The notes beneath the pieces are model-generated. The model did not search any database and was not told the DNA's origin. It was given only the letters and a program-made list of their open reading frames with translations. This document shows positions 36,099-47,350 of a stretch of DNA of 64,000 nucleotides, piece by piece (the stretch's first letter is position 1; the number at the start of each line of letters is the position of its first letter). The DNA is from Cryptomeria japonica (taxonomy: Eukaryota > Streptophyta > Pinopsida > Cupressales > Cupressaceae), in contig NC_081413.1 in the NCBI RefSeq assembly GCF_030272615.1, positions 555,049,136-555,113,135 on the forward strand, in the 5' to 3' direction. Position numbers and translations under genes: made by a program.

Positions 36099-37312
36099 TT
36101 GGAAAGAGATATGGGGGAATACACATTGAGGGAACTTACTTATTGGTTCACTCAGTCTGAGCAAGCCTATGATGATCTTATGGTCAAATATAAGGCATCT
36201 CAAGCAAAGAGGAGAGAACATGCTGAAAAGATGATGGAGCTATCTGAAAATAGTTCTTCTGATGAAGCAGACATGGAAGCCCTAATTCAAGAAGTAGAAA
36301 AGATGAATGAATCCTATTCCAACCTAAAAAAAGAATTGGAAGGACTAACTATTCGAATGTGTCAAGAGCTTGAGAACCGGAGGAAAGTTGAAGATCTGGT
36401 CAAAGACAAAGATCATGAAAACTCCAAGCTGAAGCAAGAGATTAGTGCCCTAATGCTCAACTCCATGCGAGCAAAGTGGAAAAGGAAGGCATGCAAGGAG
36501 AACTGAACATTGCCATCTCTGAAAATGAAAACCTTATGGAAACAAATGCTGCTATTTCCAAAGAACTCTATGAGTCAAAGGAAATACTTGCTAAGTTCAA
36601 CAAGAGTACTGTCAAGCAAGAGCAAAAGCTTGAATCTGCCAAACCTATCAAGAATACTGATGAACTTGGTTATTCTGGTCATGAGGAAGGTGAGACCTCT
36701 GGTACAAGTGTTGGAGCATCAAAGAAACAACTGACATAAAAGGATAAAGGTAAGAAAAAGTTTAAACTTGTTTGCTTTAATTATCTTAAAGAAGGACATA
36801 CTGCCAATGTGTGTAGGAATAAGGCTTACAATAATTTTCCTTATTTTCTAAATGATAAGCCTAGATCCTATAAATTCAATGGTAACTATTATGCATGCAA
36901 CAAGTTTGGGCATAGAGCATCTAAATGGAGGTCTATTATGAACAACATTGGAAGATATCCTCAGAGGACTCAAGGAGTTGGTCCTGAACCTTTTGTGAAC
37001 CAGACTCACAACCAGTTTAATACCTTCAATCATCAGTCAAGAAGTGGTGGCTATCAAGTAGCAACTAGATGGAGAGAAAATTGTTTGATCTGTCATAATC
37101 ATGGTCACACTACTGCAACATGCAGGAGTAAGAACGACAACATGAATAATGGACCTTGGAGAGCACCTGGATTGGTTTGCTATCACTACAACAAACCAGG
37201 TCACATTGCCAAATTCTGCAGATCAAGAAAGAACATATCGGATGATATACCGGTCACTGTGGAAGGAAAGATTGATATTGACACTGTTCAAGTGGATATG
37301 AACAAAACCTAG
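36099..37312 (+). pseudogene. ORF1 of element B, gag-like coiled coil with CCHC knuckles
   Basis: Starts 25 bp after the primer site at a good ATG (MERDMGEYTLRELTYW). Coiled coil for about 210 codons (LIQEVEKMNESYSNLKKELE; LVKDKDHENSKLKQEI). A one-base shift near 36450-36470 moves the frame, continuing ELNIAISENENLMETNAAIS. A TAA at 36737 (CAA to TAA) follows LGYSGHEEGETSG, a segment matching GLGY(K)G and GLGFEQGESSS in A and C. Then four knuckles: CFNYLKEGHTANVC, CYACNKFGHRASKW (last Cys lost), CLICHNHGHTTATC, CYHYNKPGHIAKFC. Likely RNA-binding structural protein. No capsid-fold motif could be judged by eye. Confidence 0.8.
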
Positions 37313-37830
37313 AAGAAGAAACCAGTGGTGTTACAAGAAGAACTAGTTTCTACACCTAGTGTGGAAATAACGAAACCGACAAACTAAGCATCAAAAAAGC
37401 TTAGGGGGAGCAAATGGCAAAATGTTTCGAACCCTCAGTTTACACTGGTAAAAGACCTTAACCGGTATGTGATACCTGTCACTTGGAAGAAGACCAGAAA
37501 TGGTAATAGGCAAATTAGGGTTTACGCCCTAATGGTGGAACATTTATTATGGTAGGTGAGGAATATGTTTAAAAGGAATTTTCAAATCATTTCTCACTAT
37601 CATTTTTCGAGTGAAGAAGGTTTTCAAGTGTAGAGCGAAGAAAAAGTGATTTGTGTTGAGGTTCAAAGAAATCTCGAAACCCTAAAGAAGTTTCAGAAGC
37701 AAATATCAAATGGTCAAGAGAAGAACTCAAAGCGGTGATTCAACAACCGATGAAGTGGAAGGCGAAGTGGAATTTGCAAGCCCTAAATTCTCGATTTCTG
37801 AAAGGTATTTCTCAAGTTTTCTATTTTGTC
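37313..37830. other. ORF1-ORF2 spacer of element B
   Basis: About 520 bp, same place and size as the spacer in A (549 bp). No supported ORF; a shared purine-rich phrase AAGCTTAGGGGGAG occurs at 37397-37410. Confidence 0.5.
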
Positions 37831-40800
37831 ATGGCTTTTGCATCTAATGATAGTTCTTGTGCAACTGTTGAGTCTATGGATTTCATTCAAAGAAAATCAA
37901 AATATAATGCTTTGTCACAAGTCCTGGCTAGGGTTATAGTAGAAGAAGGGATTTCAGATTATATAGACTGCAAAATCAAAGACCTAGGGTCTCTTGTGAT
38001 CCATTCGCAACTAGGTCTATTCTGTGGGAAGGATAAAAAGATCAAACTAGAGTATAGCATTTTGGAGAAGAAGAAACTTCACAATGTGGTTTACTTCCTA
38101 GAGGATTTCATAGATGACCACATTAGGATCATTCTAAGTAGAGTTCATGGTGACAAGATGTACTTAGAGCAGACGCATGATATCACACCGCAAGCTATTC
38201 ATGTCATCACCAGTTTCTACAACATAGGGGAAGTGCCAGCAAGATGGAAATGTCCAAGCTCACCAGTTCAGTGAGCGACTCATGAGGAATGACTATTAAT
38301 TCCATCAAGGATGACCTCATGAAATATGTGTGCATGGTGATTGGATACCGAATATTCTCTACCAACAGAATTAACTCTGTATCTGTTGCAGTGGTAAATG
38401 TCGCTTACCGGATGATAAAGGAAGATGAATCATTTGACCTCTGCAATGGTATGCAAAGGAAACTCCTATTGAATCTTAAATCAATCAAATAGGATAATGC
38501 ATTAAAATTCAAGTTTGGACAACTTCTAGTAGGACTATTTTTCTACTTCCAAGGTTACTTTCCTAGAGTGGGAGATATTCAGTGGTCTGCAGACCAACCG
38601 GTTACCAAATAGATCAAAGAAAGCCTACAAGCAGTTGGAATTGGTTACCCTGATGTTATGAACAAATACTTTGATGAGTTCAAAAGCAAGATGAGCCTAA
38701 GGATGAGGATATCCAGTGACATTGTCAAGAAATATGATTAGGATATCTACTTTATCATCAAAGTTGATGAATGCATAATGGAGGCTATTGAGCCCAGATA
38801 GGAAGAAGTGAAGCTTATGGGCTATGAGGTGATGTATGATATGTTGGACGGGTATGCTTCCACCCTAATTGCCTCACCTCTTGATCCTAAGGCAAAGAGA
38901 ACCGATACCTATCTGGAAAGGGTTGCATTGGTTGAAGAACCTCCTGAAAAGAAAGGAAAGGTAGTGCCTTCAGCATCGGCACGGGTTACTGTAGCCAGTC
39001 CCAAAGTGACCAAGCAGTCACCTACAAAGAAGAAACTGGTAGCGGCACCTGCCAAAGTCTTCAAGAGAAAGAGGAAGACAAGGAATAACTCACCAGACTC
39101 AAAAGAAACTATGTTTGAGGAAAAAACTAAGAAGACAAGACAAGCAAAGAAAAAGACAAAGAATGAACTGGCATCATTGGCACCGATAAATATTGACATC
39201 TCTTCCTACAAACCTTTGACACATTGCCAAATAACTATCAAAAATATTATGAGAAAAGTGTTGAATGATTTGATTGATTGTTTTGATGATTTCAATGATG
39301 ATGAAAAAGAAGTAGTTGAACAAGAAATCATTAAGTATTTATGTGTTAATGACCAGTCACCTTCAGAAATTAGATCTGAGACACCAGATTCTTTGTATAA
39401 ATCCTTAACAATAAATGGCGCATTGCCATAGAGAAGGAACAGGAAATGAGAGAGAAAGTTTTTGCTGAACATTTTTTCCTGATGTATCAAATTCAGAACT
39501 GTTTGAACTTATGAATAAATACAAAGGCCTCTTCTTCATGAAAAGAAGAAGACTCTTGTCACTGGAAGGAAAAGGTCAAGAAGTGCTCAAGAATACACAC
39601 ACTCTTGCTCAAGAGCTCTTAAGATGCATAGAGTGGCTGAAGCCAATAGGAAGTCTAAGCAAGAACCGACAATAACAAAACCAGATGAAGTGTTTGATAC
39701 TGAAGGAAACTCAGTTGTTGATCCAACAAACACTATTGATGTTGATGCTCTAGATGTAGAAGATGTTGCACAGGACACACCATCTGAAGTAACAAGACAA
39801 GAGAAGTAGGCTGAATAGGTTGAAAAGCAAGCACAGGACAAACAGGAAGAGGTAGCAAAGAAACAGGAAGAGAAGAAGAAAAAGGAAAATGAGGAAAATA
39901 GGAAACAAGAAGAAAAGAGAAAAGAGGATGAGAAGAAAAGAAGAGAAGAGGATGAAGAGAAAAAGAAACAAGAAGATGCAAAGAAGAAGAAAGAAGAAGA
40001 GGATAAGGAAGCGAAGAAGAAAAAGGAAGAAGATGAGGAGAAATTGAAATGGGAAGAAAAGAGAAAAGAGGATGAGAAGAAAAGAAAGAAAGAGGAGAAG
40101 AGAAAGGAAGCAGAAAAGAAGAAGGAAGAGAAAGAAAAGGAAGATGAGAAGAGGAAGGAAGCAAAGAAGAAGAAGGCAGAGGAGGATAAAGAAGAAGAAA
40201 AGAGAAAAGAAGCAGAGAAGAAGAAGGTAGAGGAGGATAAGGAAGTAGAAGTGACAAAGAGCACGCAGATGGAGACTCCAAAGGCAACCGGTAGTCAAGC
40301 CAAACCGGCTGACCTCACTAGTCCTATTGACCTCTAGTTTGCAAGTGAAATGGAGCTACTACAGAGCATTAAGGTTGCTCAAGAATGCCTTGAGGTGTTA
40401 AGGAGGAAGAAGGAGGAAGATGTGATCCAAGCTGCAGTGGACACTCTTACTGGTCTGTTACCTGGAACAAACCTCCCCAGTACTGACTCATCATTGGCAC
40501 AACTGAAGCTCCTATGCACAGTAGTGGATGATCAGGTGTAAAGCCTAGAAGAGGTAGCAGAGGCAAATGCCAAGAAAGAGCATCAAAAGGTTCTCAACAT
40601 TGCCCTGGTGAAGAAGCTTAATGAGCTCCGGTCTGAACTGTAAAAAGCACAAAAGGATATAAGGAATGCTCTAGATGAGGGGAATCTACTACTGAGTAAG
40701 ATTTGCCAACCCCATCTCTTCTATGGTGATGTGCTTATACAAAAGAAAAAGCTTCAAACTGACTTGTAGTTATATATGAGTACCTTCAAGCTGCCATATG

Positions 40801-41133
40801 ACTCTTTTACAGCTTATGGGCAAACCATTCACCAGTTTCATATCTAGTCTGCCAAAATAGAGTTGGAAATAAGCAACTGGACTCAAGATTTGTAGGAACT
40901 CCAACTGGTTCTACTCCCACGCCTACAGATTCTTCAGAAATGTTATCTCAATCTGGATGCTTTAATAGTGACTCAAGAGATGAGCACACTAGATGCCATG
41001 GAAGAACAGGTCTCCCAGATGCAGACAAAGAAGGAAGTGGCTACTTCCCTACTTGAGTCTTGGTCCTTATCTACGAAACAATTTTTGTAGGACTTCAAAT
41101 CAATTTTTGACAAGTTTTATTCCTTATTGTCAT
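37831..41133 (+). pseudogene. ORF2 of element B, novel ~1,100-codon protein
   Basis: ATG at 37831 (MAFASNDSSCATVESMD). Two parts: 37831-38274 in one frame, then a shift near 38280 and a single frame to 41133 interrupted by about ten stops. Conserved with A and C: IRIILSRVHGDKMYLEQ..IT..AIHVIT, then VIGYRIF.T.RINSVSVAVVNVAY, KFGQLLVGLFFYFQGYFPRVGDIQWSADQPVT, MGYEVMYDM. After that come a Lys/Ser/Pro segment, an acidic helix block, a 140-codon Glu/Lys/Arg tract (39840-40260), and a Leu/Gln-rich coiled coil to the end. No catalytic site, signal or membrane segment seen. Family not recognised. Confidence 0.77.
39840..40258 (+). repeat. Purine tract coding an E/K/R helix in B ORF2
   Basis: About 420 bp nearly all A and G on the + strand. 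In frame it codes alternating runs such as EEKRKEDEKKRREEDEEKK, the charge pattern of a single alpha-helix (ER/K) domain. Confidence 0.8.
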
Positions 41134-41390
41134 AAACTCTTATTCTTTTAATACTAATGAAACAGGGGTCAATCTGTAATATTTTGTTGTCATTGTTGGC
41201 AAAGGGGGAGAAGTATAAATTTTGAATGTTTTGATGTATACTTTCATGTTATTTCTGTTAAGAAGTAGTATACATTGTATTTTCTACAAAAGGGATAGTG
41301 TATATGCTTAGGGGGAGTAATTTTGATTCTAGCATATTTTTGTTGTAAAACACTTAGACGTCAAAATTTCCTAAGTGTTGCCATCAATGC
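41134..41390. other. 3' untranslated stretch of element B
   Basis: No ORF. Contains additional purine tracts GCAAAGGGGGAGAAG (about 41199-41213) and CTTAGGGGGAGTAA (about 41308-41321) ahead of the main one. Confidence 0.6.
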
Positions 41391-41403
41391 CAAAGGGGGA
41401 GAT
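41391..41403 (+). promoter_or_regulatory. Polypurine tract of element B
   Basis: CAAAGGGGGAGAT ends at the 3' LTR start TGTTGG. Confidence 0.85.
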
Positions 41404-42509
41404 TGTTGGCATTTTTGATGATTATGTTGTGATTGTCATGGATGGACACACACTTGCATTGAGATCACTTTTGTATGTATAAGTTAAAAGCTCAACCGGT
41501 ACTTATTCCAACCAATATGATGCATTATAGTCCTTAGACTATTGGTGTTTTGCAAAAAGTGATTACCTATCTAAAGTAGTATGTTGACCCCAAGTAGTTC
41601 GAGGATCTCAAGTGGTACAAAGGATAAAAGAAGCAGAACACATATTTCCTAGTCTTCATTTTGTCAAACTGGCAACTGATATTTTTCTTGAACCGGTATT
41701 TTATATGAACTGGTAATACTCAGTGATGAGTTACCATCCACTGATTGTTTGACGGCGCCGACACTTTAATGGTGCTTTTTGTGTCATGTTATAGAATATG
41801 TCTAGATGCATTGAACCTAGGAAATTGTATTGTAATCCTATTGGACCGACATGAAATTAGATTCCTTTATAAGGACATCATGTCTAGGGTTTTAGGATGT
41901 TGATGTTGTTGCTAGGGTTTAAGGTGGTTGATGATTTAGAGAGAGTATGAATGTGTAAAAGACTGAATTAATGTTGGAATGCATTAGGAACGAGCTATCA
42001 AGGATCTAACCAAGCAATCTGTGCTATTAGCTAGATCACTCACTTGTTGACTACTCACATCTTTGACAAGTTTGAAGCCCTTAACTAGGTAGGCCCAAAA
42101 AGCCTTTTGTAAATCCTCTAACAAGGTGATTCACATCTATGGATCTAAAATCCTCTAGCAAGGTAGTCTTTAATCGGACTTATCTCCTAATAGAGATTGA
42201 GATTCCTAATAGGATCTGTTTTGGTAAAGAACATTGTATGACCTTAACCGGTCTGGTTCCTATTCTGCAGATAGTTACTTGTGAGTTCCATCTCACCGTG
42301 GTTTCTCTCATTTGGGTTTCCACGTCAAAATCTCTTCTGTTATGGTGTTTGTTCTTTTGTGGGTGAATGCATTATTTTCTATTTGGTTTGCATGTGTGCT
42401 AATCGGTTTGTTTGCTAAACTGTTTTACCGGTTTACTGTTAGTATAGCAAAGTGTTTAAGTACTAAGATTTTTGGGATACTAATTCACCCCCCCTCTTAG
42501 TAGTCATCA
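41404..42509 (+). repeat. 3' LTR of element B
   Basis: Partner of 34957-36060. Right edge fixed by the GAATT duplication at 42510. Confidence 0.93.
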
Positions 42510-42514
42510 GAATT

Positions 42515-44683
42515 ATCTACCGGTTCTTTCAAATTTTGATTTGAGCTCCCCAAAATTTCTTTTCCTTTGGATCTGTCTAGAATGGTGGGAGCTGTTGCTT
42601 TAGCAAATTCTTCTTGGGAAGTAAGGAAATCAGGATTCTTTTGAAAAAATTTAGCCTATCCTTCCCTGGTCTCATTTATTATTTCATTGACTCTACCTAT
42701 CATTAAGCTTATTTTCTAGGGTTTGCTACTAAAGATTGTTCTATTTGCAACTTCTATAAATCTTTTCATTTCCTCATTAGTTATAGTACCACAAATTCTT
42801 AAAACTTCAACTTCTTTAATCTCTCTATCCCTCTTGACTGCATCTAATCTCCTTCAATCCAACTTATTATACAAAGATAAAGGAATTTGCCTCATAGTCT
42901 CTACCAAAGCCATCTTATATATATCTAAATATAACAAAATTACTTCTTCCATTTCATTTTGTTCATTGTCATCTAAAAGCTCATAAAAATTTGACACATT
43001 CTTCAAAATTCTATCTTTAGTTACCTCATCTATTAATTCTGCACAAGTCGTTGGGGGTATGATGGTAACATTATCGGATTCAATTGCTTCATCTATCTCA
43101 CTCTTTTTCTTCTTCTTTCTGAGGGTTATAGGGCCAGATGGAGTTGGCTTCCTCTTCTGGTAAGGCTTCCTTATCGGAGGTGTGAATGTTGTTGTCACCT
43201 TTCTTACTAGCTTCCTCCTTGGTTCCATCTTCTTCTCTTCTACTGAAGGCTTGTCAACTTTCTTCCTCTGTACCCTTCTGAATGCAAGAGATTTATTATC
43301 CTTTGTATCAGAGTTAGAAGTGATGGGAGATATGAAGGTTTCTTACTTCTTTACCTCTGGAGCACTTGGTACTTTAGTTTCTACAGCTGCCATTGCCGGT
43401 TGATCTACTGGTTTAGATCCAGAACCTAGTTCTGTATCTATCCTATGAATTACATTCTTAACAAAGACATAGATTTTTTCTATTTTCTTTTCCCTTCTCT
43501 TCTTATTGAAACCAATTTTAACTTCAAGTGCCTTCTCCTTTGAAGTACCAAAGTGTTTAGCCTTATCATCTGAAGAAGCATCAAGCAACATTTTTGCATA
43601 CAGTTCTAGAATGTTGTCATCAACTTCATAACCTAATTTAGTGATCCATATTGTTCTAGGTTACACTGCTTCCATGAGAGTCTCATCTGTTTTCACCATG
43701 AAGCAGATTTTAGTGGAGTATTTCTCCTCAATGTGTTTGGAGATTATCTCCCTCAGTCTCATGTTCTTTTGGAAAGATTTAAAGAAACCCCATAAATTCT
43801 CATCCATGTTGTTGCCAAGACCAGTGATTGCATCTCTAATCTGCTTGCCTACCGAAATGTCATGAGCCCATTGTTTCTTTCCCAATCTTGATAGCTCATT
43901 CATGAAATATAGCATCAAACTGACAATAAGGTTACCATACTATAATGTCCCTTTCTTAACACTTTTGATTTTTCCTAGATTTATCATCAATTCACTTCTT
44001 AACCATTCACACAAATCGTATTTTTCATCATTCTTTATCATTTAATATGCAACATGGATACATGAATTAGCAATAGAGTTTAATCAATTTGATTGTGTTA
44101 CCTTGTAACCGATGATCATAATAGCAAATTTTACATCTGAGTCTTTAATGGTGCTAATCCTCATTGACCTTCCATCATGGGTTGCGTCGGTGAGCTTTTC
44201 CACCTCAGTGTTGGAGTTCTTCTTGTCAGGTTTCTGCCCAACTTTGGGTAAGATTGTGACTGCCTAAATTGCTTCTTTGGTGAACATATGAGGTTAGTCT
44301 AGCTAGATGAATTCATTAAGGACCCTGCTCAGAACATATCTAATCATTTCTTCCTTGAATTCCAGTATATATAGGATTTCGATTAAACCTAGGTCTTCAA
44401 TGATTTGGTATTCTGGCTTGATTGTTCCAGAGCTGCCCAGTATCATAGATTGATACATTCCCTTATTTTCCTGAGTGCCTAATTCCTCCAAAGTGTAGTG
44501 AATATAAGTCCTGACATTTTCCACATATACTACACCATTCAGAACCCTCGAAAATGCGCCAATAGAGTCTTCCTTCATTGCTACTTGAGGAACTTCTTTG
44601 AAAATAGGTCTAAGCCTATCCTTAACCTCAACTATAGTGGGATTCACAATGAAAGTAGGAGAAGAGGATGATCCAAATGCCAT
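42515..44683 (-). pseudogene. ORF2 of element C, N-terminal part
   Basis: Starts at ATG 44683 (MAFGSSSSPTFIVNPTIVEV). One minus-strand frame through 44683-44303, 43918-43661, 43591-43343 and 43228-42854 with in-frame stops and short damaged parts. Conserved motifs shared with A and B: FSRVLNGVVYVENVRTYI (A: FSLILDRVLLVEDVRFF), then MIRYVLSRVLNEFI, then GKQIRDAITGLGNNMDENLWGFFKSFQ aligned to A's HQINDFIKKLGDNFNDIMDHYFSKFQ. Followed by a basic region and SNFYELLDDNEQNEMEEVILLYL, which aligns with DCFDDFNDDEKEVVEQEIIKYL in B. Interrupted by B at its GAATT site. Confidence 0.78.
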
Positions 44684-45184
44684 TTCAAAGAAATACTTGG
44701 ATAATAATTACTAGTTGAAAGATCTTGATTACTTCTCAAAAAATAGCTGGAAATCTCTTTAGAATGCCTTTGCTCGCTTTTGATTGCCTATGATTCACCT
44801 TTGCTTCACTTTGGTTTGCTCGAGTGCTGGGTGAGTGAAAATGAGTTGATTTTTCCTTTCTTATCAATGAGTAAACCCTAACTCTTCATTATCATAAATG
44901 CTTACTGGTGTACGCTACCAGATGTTGGTTTCATAGTTTTATGTCAGATAAACCTCCATCAATGATCAATCCAACTCTCCAGATCTCTTTCGGGGAATAT
45001 GCAAGATTTGTCATGAATTTGCCAACCCCTAAGGTGTCTGCCTTAGTTACCAGTTGAATTTCCTACTGGTGCAAAAATGCTCTGTTCTACTAGTGGTGTT
45101 AGTGGTGTAGTTATCGGTGTAGTTGCATCTTCACTTGGTTCTTCAAACTTTCTAACCTATCTCTTGGTGTAATCTTGTTGTAGT
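44684..45184. other. ORF1-ORF2 spacer of element C
   Basis: About 500 bp, size as in A and B. No gene seen. Confidence 0.5.
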
Positions 45185-45794
45185 TCATCTACCTTCTGCT
45201 TTCTTGATAACGGATTTAGTCTTGCTTCTGTAGTACTTAGCAATATGACCTATTTTGTTGCATGCATAACATGTAACATTATTCTTTTGAATTACTTTGC
45301 CATATCCAAAGTTATTCCTTGATTTACTTTGGTTAGCCAAATGTCCAAAATTTCCACATGCATGACACTTAACATTCATTTTGCAATCTTCTAACTTATG
45401 ACTATATTTCTTACAATTTGTGCATTGCCCGAGAACTGAATTGTAGTTTTGATTTGCTCTATTTCTACATTGTTTAGCCATATGGCCAAATTTATTACAA
45501 AAAAAGCATCTACCATTGAATTTGTAAGAATTAGATTGCCTTACCAGTTTCCTCTAGTATCGGTCATCTGATGAGTTCTGCATACTAGTTGTCTGATCTT
45601 CATTTGTAGTACTAGAGCTTTCACCTTGTTCAAATCCAAGTCCTCTATAATCTTCATTCTGCCTTTGTATTTTCAATAAATTATCCAGTTGTGTAGCACT
45701 AATCCTGAATTTTTCTTAACACTCACTTGCAGTAGTCAGATCATTTCTCAGAACCATTACTTATCTTTCAAGCTCTTGTTCATTATTCTAGGAT
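45185..45794 (-). pseudogene. ORF1 of element C, C-terminal part with knuckles
   Basis: Minus-strand continuation of 63507-63067 across the D insertion. From the joint: acidic linker with GLGFEQGESSSTTNEDQ, then knuckles CFFCNKFGHMAKQC, CTNCKKYSHKLEDC, CHACGNFGHLANQS and CYACNKIGHIAKYY. The last two have lost the final Cys. A basic tail (KTKSVIKKAEGR) ends the ORF at 45185. Nucleic-acid-binding part of a gag-like protein. Confidence 0.8.
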
Positions 45795-45799
45795 TCTAC

Positions 45800-46566
45800 T
45801 ATATATGGGAGAAATGGATAACAATAATAACGAGATTGAAAGGCTAAATGAATTCAACCACAAAACCCTAGCCTAACAACAACAAAGATCCACCATAACA
45901 TATGAAGATTACCTAAGACAATGCAAATCAAATGAAATCACAAAGATTATACCATCACATGTCCAATAGGGTTTGGATCTCCATTCTTCCTATCTCCATT
46001 GATCTTGCTTGATATATTTTCTCTTAGATTTTATGTGCACAAGAGCTCAACAAAGAACGGAATGTGGTTGCAAGTAGAATCGTAATGTAGTCAATTGATC
46101 AAGTAGCTAGCTAGTTAGGGTCTGATAATGAAGGAAGCATCTCCTTATATAGAAGACACAATATGAAATGGAGGGATAAGATTGAGAGGTGTAAAAGGAG
46201 GTCGGCTATGATTAGAGGGTAGGTAAAAGAAATAATAAAATAATGAAAGGGGTAGGTAGTGTATGAATCAAGAGATGAATGACATGTGTCATGTGTAGAA
46301 AAGGTTAATGAATTAATTAAATAAATAAAGATTTATTTAATTAATAGAAGAAATGAGATCAATTAAATAAATAAAATATTTATTTAATGAGGAAAAGGAT
46401 AATTTAAATAAATAAATGTATTTATTTAAATGAGAAATAAGGTTAGAAGAGGATAAATGAATTAATTAAATAAATAAAGATTTATTTAATTAATAGAAGA
46501 ATTAAGATAAAGTAATTAAATAAATAAAATTTATTTATTTAGACATGACAATTTTAGGTGTCTACA
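45800..46566 (-). repeat. 3' LTR of gypsy D
   Basis: Starts TATATATGGGAG (the partner has TGTATATGGGGG, so the terminal TG is mutated here) and ends GGTGTCTACA. About 98% identical to 62293-63061. Holds a row of AT palindromes at 46309-46535. Confidence 0.95.
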
Positions 46567-46581
46567 TTTTGCCCCTCTTTG
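46567..46581 (-). promoter_or_regulatory. Polypurine tract of gypsy D
   Basis: Minus strand CTCAAAGAGGGGCAAAA leads straight into the LTR start TGTAGACACC. Confidence 0.75.
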
Positions 46582-47090
46582 AGACAATGCGGCTTGTCGC
46601 GTTGTTTCAAAGAAGATAAGATGAACTAATACAGAATTGCCCCAAGATGGGAATGATATGCCCCCTTGAGAGATTGGATGAAAATGTCTGAAAAGATTGC
46701 CGACAATCTCTCGATAAGAAAGAGAGGCTAGAATGGATTGACCGGATAAAGTGACAGAGTCACGGGATAAAGAAGACTGACTCGGGAAACGAGGGCTAGG
46801 GCTAGGGCTAGGGTAGTCTATAAGATAGATCATGGGGAAAATACATCCTCATTGTCATTTACACATCCATGAGAGTAGAGTGCAAAGAAAAAATAGAGCA
46901 GTAGCAGTCAGTAGCGATGGTTTTTGTTCATAGATTCAACTGCGTTCACCGATTCCAGAGGCCAGCAGAGGCAGGAGAGCCGGTGAGTACCACAAAACTG
47001 GCTCGTACTTCGATGCATTTATTATTGTCAATAATGCATGGTAGATAGGGAAATAAATGCATTTAGAATAGGGTCCAAAAAAATGTCAAA
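46582..47090. other. Region between D's purine tract and the repeat array
   Basis: No gene seen. Includes a short (GGGCTA)n run at 46794-46815. It lies upstream of the antisense PMD gene and may hold its promoter (inference). Confidence 0.45.
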
Positions 47091-47096
47091 AAATGT

Positions 47097-47350
47097 CTAG
47101 GCACGTCTGCGTTGGTGCCAGGCACGTTATGCTTGCGAGGCACGTCTGTGTTTGTGCCAGGCACGTCTATGTCAGAAAATGCGTCTGTGACGAATGCGAT
47201 TGCATCTGTGATGTAGAGGCACGTCTATGCCAAGAAGGCACGTCTGTGTCGCCCAGGTGCATCTGTGCAGAGCATAGGCATGTCTGTGTCTTTCAGGCGC
47301 GTCTATGTAAAACAGGCATGTCTATGCAGTCTTCAAGCGCGTTTATGTCA
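47097..47350 (+). repeat. ~20-bp tandem array, AGGCACGTCTGTGT type
   Basis: About 13 imperfect units of 18-21 bp, each with AGGCACGTCTGTG or a decayed form (GCATGTCTATG, GCGCGTCTATG). Lies upstream of the antisense PMD gene, in its sense orientation. The same core occurs in the leader of gag-pol (60510-60710 and 61925-62180) in gag-pol's sense orientation. Confidence 0.85.

Larger units (their letters stand above)
34957..42509 (+). mobile_element. Element B: pol-less LTR retrotransposon (gag-like ORF1 + ORF2)
   Basis: Complete + strand element, 7,553 bp, with LTRs 34957-36060 and 41404-42509 and a perfect GAATT duplication (34952-34956, 42510-42514), inserted in ORF2 of element C. Primer site ATTGGTATTAGAGC at 36061, purine tract at 41391-41403. 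The interior has only ORF1 and ORF2. Best preserved member of the A/B/C family and the best reference for it. Confidence 0.92.

Noticed and set aside
39587-40298. Long minus-strand ORFs rich in Ser/Phe or Leu opposite B's ORF2
   Set aside because: They are complements of the purine tract coding the E/K/R helix; low-complexity frames with no start context or similarity.
46794-46815. (GGGCTA)n resembling a telomere repeat
   Set aside because: Only about four units and not the plant TTTAGGG repeat; a short tandem run inside an element.
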